6,958 bases of DNA from Variovorax sp. (lineage in GTDB: Bacteria; Pseudomonadota; Gammaproteobacteria; Burkholderiales; Burkholderiaceae_C), in contig JAQGLP010000321.1 in NCBI GenBank assembly GCA_028292835.1, positions 1 to 6,958 on the forward strand. Reading direction: 5' to 3'. Of this stretch, positions 1-6,055 are shown piece by piece. The stretch's first letter is position 1; every line of letters begins with the position of its first letter. Under the pieces are notes generated by a model. The model searched no databases, was not told the origin of the DNA, and worked only from the letters and a program-made list of their open reading frames with translations. Position numbers and translations under genes: made by a program.

Positions 1-1
1 C

Positions 2-886
2 AAGTTCGGCTGGTGGAACGAGGAGGGCACCACCGACCTCACCTTCGTCACCGCGCTGAAGCACATCGTGAAAGCCAATGTGCTGGCCATGCAGGAGATC
101 CTGAAGGTCCGCGCCGACGCGATCTTCATCCAGTCGGAGTCCTCGGAGTACTTCCACGCGGAGAACCCGGCGGCGATCAAGCCGGCGGAGATCGAGAACT
201 CCAAGCGCTTCCTGTCCCTGGACCTGAACTACGGCCACCGGGTCGATTCGGAGATGTACGAGTACCTGATGGACAACGGCATGACCCGCAAGCAGTATCA
301 CTTCTTCCTGGAAAACCGGTTGAAGCGCTTCTGCATCATGGGCACCGACTACTACCAGACCAACGAGCACCGCGTGGCGGCCAGCGGCCTGACGCTGCCC
401 TCGGGGGAGATCTTCGGCTACCACGTCATCACGTCGCAGTACCACGACCGCTACCTGCTGCCCACCATGCACACCGAAACCAACATGGTGCAGGGCCCGA
501 ACGGCGACGAGGCCGTGAACTGGCTCTGGAAGGAGTGGGCCAACGTGCTGCGCGTGCGCAACGACGGCATCCCGATCATCGGCTTCACCTGGTATTCGCT
601 GACGGACCAGGTCGACTGGGACACCGCGCTGCGCGAGGACAACGGCCGGGTGCACGCGGTCGGCCTGTACGACCTCGATCGCAAGATCCGGCCGGTGGGC
701 GAGGCGTACAAAAAGCTCATCCATGACTGGCGCCAGGTGCTGCCGGCGCAGAGCGTGTGCCTGGCGGTGCCGATCGTGATGCCCAGCGAGAGCAGCCAGT
801 CCTGGGCCCAGCAGAAGCAGGGCGAGGCGGAAAGCTCGCAACAGGATCCATCGACCGCGTCCGCCAACGCGATTCCCCAAACCTGA
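2..886 (+). CDS. Divergent glycoside hydrolase family 1-like protein, C-terminal part (5' end outside window)
   Basis: The open frame enters at base 2 and gives 294 residues before TGA at 884-886; the true start lies upstream. I read it as the C-terminal half of a GH1 (beta-glucosidase-like) TIM barrel. The stretch LKHIVKANVLAMQ resembles the helix after the GH1 acid/base motif, which would lie before the window. HTETN (Glu codon 476-478) sits where GH1 enzymes carry the nucleophile in TENG. GFTWYSLTDQVDW (about 581-619) matches the family WSLxDNxEW strand, with Asp in place of the usual Glu. GLYDLDRKIRPVGEAYKKLI then matches the family C-terminus. After it comes an unusual tail of about 50 residues rich in Ser, Gln and Ala. 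The substrate cannot be told. The motif changes could mean altered specificity or a protein that is not a normal glucosidase. The family call is fairly secure, the activity is not. It lies 23 bases upstream of the SDR gene on the same strand. Confidence 0.72.
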   Translation, partial: KFGWWNEEGTTDLTFVTALKHIVKANVLAMQEILKVRADAIFIQSESSEYFHAENPAAIKPAEIENSKRFLSLDLNYGHRVDSEMYEYLMDNGMTRKQYHFFLENRLKRFCIMGTDYYQTNEHRVAASGLTLPSGEIFGYHVITSQYHDRYLLPTMHTETNMVQGPNGDEAVNWLWKEWANVLRVRNDGIPIIGFTWYSLTDQVDWDTALREDNGRVHAVGLYDLDRKIRPVGEAYKKLIHDWRQVLPAQSVCLAVPIVMPSESSQSWAQQKQGEAESSQQDPSTASANAIPQT

Positions 887-901
887 ACCCCTTTTCTTCG
901 C

Positions 902-905
902 GAGG
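902..905 (+). promoter_or_regulatory. Shine-Dalgarno of the SDR gene
   Basis: GAGG lies four bases before the ATG at 910, within the 23-base gap after the upstream gene's stop. It supports 910 as the start rather than the in-frame ATG at 757, which lies inside the preceding coding region. Confidence 0.6.
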
Positions 906-909
906 TCCC

Positions 910-1647
910 ATGAGATTCCAGGACAAAGTTGCCATCGTCACGGGCGGCGCCAGCGGCATCGGTCTCGCCATCGCCAAGCGGCTGGCCAGCGAGGGCGCGC
1001 GCCTCGTCCTGGCCGATTACAACGAAGCCAACCTGGCCGCCGCCGGCCCGGCCGTGACGGCGGCCGGCGCTCCCGCCGTCTGGACCAGCCGCTGCAACGT
1101 GGGCGTGGAGGCCGAGGTGGCCGCCACCGTGGCGGGCACCCTGGAGCGCTTTGGCCGCCTCGACGTGCTGGTCAACAACGCCGGCCTGATGGAGTTCAAG
1201 GCGCTGGATGAACTCACCGGTGAGGACTGGTTGCGGGTGTTGAATGTCGATCTGCTGGGCGCCTTCTTCTTCACCAAGCAGGCTTTCCTGCACATGAAGC
1301 CTGGCGGCGCCATCGTCAATATCGCCAGCATTCACGCCATCGAAACCAGCCCGCTGGTCGCGCCCTACGCTGCGGCCAAGGCCGCGCTGTTGTCGCTGAC
1401 CCGTTCCTCGTCGCTGGAAGGCAAGGCCAAGGGCATCCGCACCAACGCCATCCTGCCCGGCGCCATCGACACGCCGATGCTGTGGAACAATCCCAATGTG
1501 AAGAGCGGCGTCGAGGTGATCGACAAGGCCGATGTGGGGCGCGTGGAGGACGTGGCGGCGGCCGTCGCCTACCTGGCCTCCGACGATGCCGCGTTCGTGC
1601 TGGGCGCTCAGGTGCGCGTGGATGGCGGCCGGCTGGACCGCCTGTAG
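910..1647 (+). CDS. Short-chain dehydrogenase/reductase (classical SDR, probably NAD-dependent)
   Basis: A complete 245-residue protein, normal for a classical SDR, with a Rossmann fold and expected to be cytosolic. The glycine-rich nucleotide motif TGGASGIG covers residues 11-18. Asp36 ends the second beta strand (VLAD), which in this family favours NAD(H) over NADP(H). NNAG is at 89-92. The catalytic tetrad is complete: Asn112, Ser140 (NIAS), Tyr153 and Lys157 (YAAAK). The segment ILPGAIDTPM and the C-terminal VDGG are also typical. It would oxidise an alcohol or reduce a carbonyl, but the sequence does not reveal the substrate. The start at 910 has a Shine-Dalgarno and fits the family N-terminus (RFQDKVAIVTG). 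Its closeness to the glycoside hydrolase-like gene suggests one transcript and perhaps a shared sugar-related pathway; that link is inference. Confidence 0.92.
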   Translation: MRFQDKVAIVTGGASGIGLAIAKRLASEGARLVLADYNEANLAAAGPAVTAAGAPAVWTSRCNVGVEAEVAATVAGTLERFGRLDVLVNNAGLMEFKALDELTGEDWLRVLNVDLLGAFFFTKQAFLHMKPGGAIVNIASIHAIETSPLVAPYAAAKAALLSLTRSSSLEGKAKGIRTNAILPGAIDTPMLWNNPNVKSGVEVIDKADVGRVEDVAAAVAYLASDDAAFVLGAQVRVDGGRLDRL

Positions 1648-1650
1648 TTT

Positions 1651-1672
1651 CGGCCCTCGCCGCTCGAGGCCG
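1651..1672 (+). terminator. Weak hairpin after the SDR gene
   Basis: CGGCCCTCG (1651-1659) can pair with CGAGGCCG (1665-1672) around a 5-base loop, with one bulged C. It starts four bases after the SDR stop codon and lies in the only gap before tsaD. No T-run follows, so it is at best a weak or factor-assisted terminator. Confidence 0.25.
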
Positions 1673-1701
1673 GGCCCGTCCCGGCGTCCTACACTTGCCG
1701 C

Positions 1702-2751
1702 ATGTGGGTAATTGGAATCGAATCGTCCTGTGACGAAACCGGGGTGGCGCTGGTCGAGGCCGGCGCGAGCGGACTGCCGCGCCTGGCGGCGCACGCGCTG
1801 CACAGCCAGATCGCAATGCACCAGGCCTACGGTGGCGTGGTCCCGGAGCTGGCCAGCCGCGATCACATCCGGCGCGTGCTGCCGCTCGCGCAAACGGTCC
1901 TCGACGAGGCCGGCCGCCGGCTGGCGGAGATCGACGTGGTGGCGTACACGCGGGGCCCGGGGCTGGCAGGGGCGTTGCTGGTGGGGGCCGGCGTGGCCTG
2001 CGCGCTCGGTGCCGCACTGGGCCGCCCGGTGCTCGGCGTGCACCACCTCGAAGGCCACTTGCTGTCGCCCTTCCTGAGTGCCGATCCGCCCGAGTTTCCG
2101 TTCGTCGCGCTGCTGGTGTCGGGCGGTCATACGCAGCTGATGCGCGTCGAGGGGGTCGGGCACTACGAAATCCTCGGCGAAACCATCGACGACGCCGCCG
2201 GCGAGGCCTTCGACAAGTCGGCCAAGCTGATGGGGCTGCCCTATCCGGGCGGTCCCTGGCTGGCCAAATTGGCGCAGCAGGGCGACGCAGCGGCCTTCAA
2301 GCTGCCGCGTCCGCTGCTGCACAGCGGCGATCTCGATTTCTCGTTCGCCGGATTGAAGACCGCTGTGCTCACCCAGGCGAAAAGGCTGGGCGGTGAACTG
2401 GAGGCGCGCAAGGCCGATCTTGCGGCCTCGACCCAGGCCGCCATCGTCGAGGTATTGCTCAAGAAGAGCCTGGCCGCGCTCGAAGCGACCGGCCTGCGCC
2501 GGCTGGTGGTCGCCGGCGGGGTCGGCGCCAACCAAGCGCTGCGCGATCAATTGAACGCGGCCTGCGCCAGGCGGGGGGTGCGCGTTCACTACCCCGAGCT
2601 GCACCTGTGCACCGACAACGGCGCCATGATCGCGATGGCGGCGGCCATGCGCTTGCAGTCGGGCATCGAATCGGCCAACGTGGACTACGCCTTTGACGTC
2701 AAGCCGCGCTGGCCCCTGGATTCACTGGCCGGCGCGGGTGCGCGGGACTGA
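1702..2751 (+). CDS. tsaD: tRNA N6-adenosine threonylcarbamoyltransferase TsaD (Gcp/YgjD/Kae1 family)
   Basis: TsaD transfers the threonylcarbamoyl group from threonylcarbamoyl-adenylate to A37 of ANN-decoding tRNAs, forming t6A, working in the cytosol with TsaB and TsaE. The gene is complete at 349 residues, close to the usual 335-350. The ASKHA-type N-terminus reads GIESSCDET (5-13). GGVVPELASRDH follows at 44-55, the metal-binding HLEGH at 115-119 (His115, His119), VSGGHT at 139-144, and the C-terminal CTDNGAMIA with metal ligand Asp305. The ATG at 1702 places GIESSCDET where the family has it. No good Shine-Dalgarno precedes the start. The 54-base gap and unrelated function suggest it need not belong to the upstream pair. 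It converges on nasA with 47 bases between the stops. Identification is certain; the gene is normally essential or nearly so. Confidence 0.98.
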   Translation: MWVIGIESSCDETGVALVEAGASGLPRLAAHALHSQIAMHQAYGGVVPELASRDHIRRVLPLAQTVLDEAGRRLAEIDVVAYTRGPGLAGALLVGAGVACALGAALGRPVLGVHHLEGHLLSPFLSADPPEFPFVALLVSGGHTQLMRVEGVGHYEILGETIDDAAGEAFDKSAKLMGLPYPGGPWLAKLAQQGDAAAFKLPRPLLHSGDLDFSFAGLKTAVLTQAKRLGGELEARKADLAASTQAAIVEVLLKKSLAALEATGLRRLVVAGGVGANQALRDQLNAACARRGVRVHYPELHLCTDNGAMIAMAAAMRLQSGIESANVDYAFDVKPRWPLDSLAGAGARD

Positions 2752-2761
2752 GCCGCGCGCC
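2737..2761. terminator. GC-rich hairpin at the tsaD/nasA convergent junction
   Basis: Bases 2737-2745 pair with 2753-2761 to form a 9-bp stem (one G-U pair when read on the + strand) around a 7-base loop that contains the tsaD stop codon. It lies where two convergent transcripts meet, so it could act on both strands. A second inverted repeat (GCCGCG at 2752-2757, CGCGGC at 2777-2782) overlaps it. No T-run follows on either strand, so this is a candidate only. Confidence 0.35.
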
Positions 2762-2798
2762 GAGTGCAGCGCAGCCCGCGGCCATGGCGCGATGGCGT

Positions 2799-5621
2799 TC
2801 AGGGGGCGGCCGCCAGCGCTTCGGCGGAGGACCCCACTGCGGCGCGCGCCATGCGCTTGAGCTCCGGCAGGCAGGAACCGCAGTTGGTCCCGCATTTCAG
2901 CGCACCCTGGAGCGCGGCGAGCCGCTCGTCCGGCGTGCCGCTGGCGCCTTCCAGGCAGTTCCGGATGGCCACGTCCGTCACGTTGAAGCAGGTGCAGACC
3001 GGGCGGCCGCGCGACTGGATCGCCACTGGCGCGCGTGCGCCGGGTGACAGCAGCAGCCGTCCATAGCCCTGGGCCGGCAACTCCTCCCGCAGCAGGGTGG
3101 CGATCCAGGCCTCGGCACGGGTGTCGCCGGCCAGCAGGAAACCCTCGAGCACCGCGTCCGTGCCATGGCGTACCAGCCGCGCCGTGCGCCGCTGTCCGCG
3201 CTTGCGGTCGGCGTAACGCAGCGTCTCGGCGCCTTGAAGGCCGAGCAGGGCCTCGATGTGGTCGAGCACCGCGTCGGACGGCGTGTCGTGCGCAGCGGCG
3301 CGAAACAGGATGCCCGCGCGTTCGACGCCTGCCGCACCGCCGGAGCCGGCCAGCGGCGTGTTGCTGGAAAACGGAACGCAGGTGGCGAACGGGAACAGCG
3401 CCATCAGCGGCTTCAGCGCGCGGTGCGCGGCGAGCGCGGCGTCCGGAGGCAGCCAGACCATGGTCAGCAGCGACCAGGGCATCTCGGCCTTGAGGACCTT
3501 CACCGCGGCGTGCTTGAGCTCAGGCTGCTTCGACGACGGGCAGTACGCCGAACTGGTGAGCGCGTTGACGCCCGCCAGCCGCGTGCCGGTGGACGAGCAG
3601 CCGCTCAGGAACTCGCCGCCCCAGTGCATCGCGATGAAAGCCTGGCTCAGCCCGACCTCGGCGCTGGCCTGCGCCGGCAGCAGGATCGAACCCCGCTTCG
3701 AGGTGACGTGCACCAGGTCGCCGTTCTGCAGCTGCCGTCGCGCCATGTCCTGCGCATGCAACTGCACCACCGGTTCGGCCACATGGCCGAACAGGCGGCC
3801 CAGGGTGCCGGTGCGGCTCATGCCGTGCCACTGGTCGCGCAGGCGCCCGGTGTTGAGAGAGAAGGGATAGCGCGCCTCGCGCGCCTCGGCCACGGGCCGG
3901 TAGGCGGTGTCGACGAACCGGGCCCGGCCGTCGGGCGTGGGGAAAACGCCGTCCTCGTACAGCCGGGCACGGCCGACGGAGTCGCCTTCCTTCAGCGGCC
4001 ACTGCTGCGGTGCGGCTTCGAGCATCGCGTAGCTCATGCCGGTGATGTCCAGGTCGCGCCCGCGCGTCGATTCGCGGTGCTCGTTCCAGACCGACTCGGC
4101 GCTCGCGTACGGAAAGAGCGGACCGGCCACGCCCAGCCGCTGTTCGAGCCGCCGCGCAAAATCCACCGCGATCGACCAGTCGTCGCGCGCTTCGCCCGGC
4201 ACCGGCACGGCCGCGCGCACGCGCGAGACGCGACGCTCGCTGTTGGTCACGGTCCCGTCTTTCTCGCCCCAGCTGGTGGCGGGCAGCAACAGGTCGGCGA
4301 AGTCGCAGGTCGCCGTGGTGGAGAAGGCCTCCTGCACCACGACGAACTCGGCGCGTTCCAGCGCGCGGCGCACCGTCGCCTGGTCGGGCATCGACTGCGC
4401 GGGGTTGGTGCACGCGATCCAGAGCGCGCGGATTTCGCCGTCGGCCGCGGCCTGGAACATCTCGACGGCGGTCTTGCCGGGCGCCGCGGGTACGGCAGGC
4501 ACCCCCCACAGCGCGGCCACCTCGGCCCGGTGCCGGGGGTTCGCAAGGTCGCGGTGCGCGCTCAGCAGGTTGGCCATGCCGCCGACTTCGCGTCCGCCCA
4601 TCGCATTGGGCTGGCCGGTCAGCGAGAACGGACCGGCACCGGGCTTGCCGATCTGGCCGGTCGCGAGGTGCAGGTTGATGAGGGCCGCATTCTTCGCCGT
4701 CCCGCTGGACGACTGGTTGAGGCCCTGGCAGTACAGGCTCAGCGTGGCGGCCGAGGTGGCGAAGTGGCGGGCCGCCGTCAGCAGCTCGTCCTTCGCGATG
4801 CCGCAGACCTGCGCCACCTTGTCGGGCGTGCATTCGCGCACCGTGGCCTTCAGCGCCTCGAAACCCGTGGTGTGGGCCGCGATGTAGCGCGCGTCGGTCC
4901 AGCCCTCCCACAGCATCAGGTGGAGCATGCCGTTGAAGAGCATCACGTCGGTGCCTGGCTGAATCGGCAGGAACAGGTCGGCGATCTCGACCGTGTCGGT
5001 GCGGCGCGGGTCGGCCACGACGATCTTCAGCGCCGGGTTGGCGGCCTTCGCGTCTTCGATGCGGCGAAACAGGATGGGATGCGCCCACGCCGTGTTGCTG
5101 CCGACGATGAACAGGCATTGGGCGTGCTTCAGGTCGTCGTAGCAGGCGGGCGGCGCATCGGCGCCCAGCGTCTGCTTGTAGCCGGCCACCGCGCTGCTCA
5201 TGCACAGCCGGGAGTTGGTGTCGATGTTGTTGGTGCCGATCAGGCCCTTGGCCAGCTTGTTGAAGACGTAGTAGTCCTCGGTCAGCAACTGGCCCGACAC
5301 GTAGAAGCCGACGGCATCGGGGCCGTGGTCGCGGATCACCTGCGCGAACCGGGTCGTCGCGCTGTCGAGCGCCGCGTCCCACGACACGGCCTCCGGCGCC
5401 GCGCCGCGCTGGAGGCGCCGCATGGGCTGCAGCAGCCGTGTCTGGCGCGTGACGGCCGCAGCGGCGGTCAGGTGCAGCGTGGAGCCCTTGGTGCAGAGCC
5501 GCCCGAAGTTCGCCGGATGGTCCGGGTCGCCCCGCACGCCGGTGATCTGCGGGCCCTCGGAGTCGATGATGACGCCGCAGCCCACGCCGCAGTACGGGCA
5601 GGTGGACTTGGTTTCCGCCAT
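2799..5621 (-). CDS. nasA: Assimilatory nitrate reductase catalytic subunit NasA
   Basis: NasA reduces nitrate to nitrite in the cytoplasm for nitrogen assimilation. The gene is complete at 940 residues. The N-terminal 4Fe-4S motif has Cys8, Cys11, Cys15 and Cys43 with Lys45 (CPYCGVGCG, then GRLCTKG). NSRLCMSSAV supplies Cys140, the expected molybdenum ligand of the Nap/Nas group. The molybdopterin oxidoreductase core runs to about 580, and a molybdopterin-dinucleotide-binding domain starts near 585 (NTGRLRDQWHGMSRTG). After about 730 a less conserved segment leads to a BFD-like 2Fe-2S domain near 872-925 with Cys876, Cys878, Cys914 and Cys917. This C-terminal cluster is known in Klebsiella-type NasA proteins and probably takes electrons from a reductase partner; no such partner is visible here. 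The ATG at 5621 lies 11 bases after the nirD stop and lacks a clear Shine-Dalgarno, so translation may be coupled to nirD. It is the last gene of the operon within the window. Confidence 0.95.
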   Translation of the reverse strand: MAETKSTCPYCGVGCGVIIDSEGPQITGVRGDPDHPANFGRLCTKGSTLHLTAAAAVTRQTRLLQPMRRLQRGAAPEAVSWDAALDSATTRFAQVIRDHGPDAVGFYVSGQLLTEDYYVFNKLAKGLIGTNNIDTNSRLCMSSAVAGYKQTLGADAPPACYDDLKHAQCLFIVGSNTAWAHPILFRRIEDAKAANPALKIVVADPRRTDTVEIADLFLPIQPGTDVMLFNGMLHLMLWEGWTDARYIAAHTTGFEALKATVRECTPDKVAQVCGIAKDELLTAARHFATSAATLSLYCQGLNQSSSGTAKNAALINLHLATGQIGKPGAGPFSLTGQPNAMGGREVGGMANLLSAHRDLANPRHRAEVAALWGVPAVPAAPGKTAVEMFQAAADGEIRALWIACTNPAQSMPDQATVRRALERAEFVVVQEAFSTTATCDFADLLLPATSWGEKDGTVTNSERRVSRVRAAVPVPGEARDDWSIAVDFARRLEQRLGVAGPLFPYASAESVWNEHRESTRGRDLDITGMSYAMLEAAPQQWPLKEGDSVGRARLYEDGVFPTPDGRARFVDTAYRPVAEAREARYPFSLNTGRLRDQWHGMSRTGTLGRLFGHVAEPVVQLHAQDMARRQLQNGDLVHVTSKRGSILLPAQASAEVGLSQAFIAMHWGGEFLSGCSSTGTRLAGVNALTSSAYCPSSKQPELKHAAVKVLKAEMPWSLLTMVWLPPDAALAAHRALKPLMALFPFATCVPFSSNTPLAGSGGAAGVERAGILFRAAAHDTPSDAVLDHIEALLGLQGAETLRYADRKRGQRRTARLVRHGTDAVLEGFLLAGDTRAEAWIATLLREELPAQGYGRLLLSPGARAPVAIQSRGRPVCTCFNVTDVAIRNCLEGASGTPDERLAALQGALKCGTNCGSCLPELKRMARAAVGSSAEALAAAP

Positions 5622-5632
5622 GCCGGTGCCGA

Positions 5633-6043
5633 TCAGGCCGGGTGGCCGGTGTCGATCGGGCCGTGGGCGCCGAGGGCGCGCTTCGGGCCGGCCACCGGGC
5701 GTTTCAGGTCGACGGCATGCGTCGCCAGTTCCTCCGCTGCGAGGTGCACCACGCCGCCGCTCACCTTGACCGCGAACTTCGGCGTGCAGCCTTCGTCGGG
5801 CGACTTGGCGCAGCCGTCGTCCAGACCGATCGCCCAGTTGTGCAGCGGGCAGGCCACGCTGGTGCCGAACACGATGCCCTGGCTCAGCGGGCCACCCTTG
5901 TGGGGGCAGCGGTCGAGCAGGGCGAACACCTCGTCCTGGCTGTTGCGGAACACCGCGACGTCGATGCCGGCGGGCCGCGCCACGCGGCGTGCCCCCAGCG
6001 CCGGGATGTCCTCGACGCGGCAGATGACGGTCCATTCGCTCAT
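5633..6043 (-). CDS. nirD: Nitrite reductase [NAD(P)H] small subunit NirD, Rieske type
   Basis: NirD is the small partner of NirB in the cytoplasmic NADH-dependent siroheme nitrite reductase that makes ammonium from nitrite. The gene is complete at 136 residues. The N-terminus MSEWTVICRVEDIP is typical. A full Rieske 2Fe-2S ligand set is present: Cys46-x-His48 (CPHKGG) and Cys65-x2-His68 (CPLHNW). From memory, E. coli NirD lacks these ligands, so this copy belongs to the cluster-bearing type. The domain ends near residue 110 (GGVVHLAAEELATH); a 25-residue basic and Pro/Gly-rich tail follows, making it somewhat longer than usual. The start at 6043 has a strong Shine-Dalgarno. It sits 11 bases after nirB and 11 before nasA, so the three are almost surely one operon. 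Confidence 0.94.
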   Translation of the reverse strand: MSEWTVICRVEDIPALGARRVARPAGIDVAVFRNSQDEVFALLDRCPHKGGPLSQGIVFGTSVACPLHNWAIGLDDGCAKSPDEGCTPKFAVKVSGGVVHLAAEELATHAVDLKRPVAGPKRALGAHGPIDTGHPA

Positions 6044-6049
6044 GACAGG

Positions 6050-6055
6050 CTCCTT
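6050..6055 (-). promoter_or_regulatory. Shine-Dalgarno of nirD, overlapping the nirB stop
   Basis: On the minus strand AAGGAG lies six bases before the nirD ATG. Its first A is the last base of the nirB TGA stop at 6055-6057, so ribosomes ending nirB arrive directly at the nirD start. It is near-consensus and fixes the nirD start at 6043. Confidence 0.8.

Noticed and set aside
757..909. Earlier in-frame ATG for the SDR gene
   Set aside because: It lies inside the upstream gene and adds 51 residues with no SDR character. The ATG at 910 has a Shine-Dalgarno and the family N-terminus.
1667..1695. Full sigma-70 promoter for tsaD
   Set aside because: Only a partial -10 (TACACT) is present. The bases 17 upstream (AGGCCG) do not resemble a -35.
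451..2604. A 717-codon open frame on the - strand
   Set aside because: It is antisense to the GH1-like gene, the SDR gene and tsaD, each of which shows clear family motifs. No motif is visible in the antisense product.
5622..6035. N-terminal extension of NasA upstream of 5621
   Set aside because: The frame is open, but it overlaps nirD in another frame and shows no NasA similarity before the methionine preceding AETKSTCPYCG.
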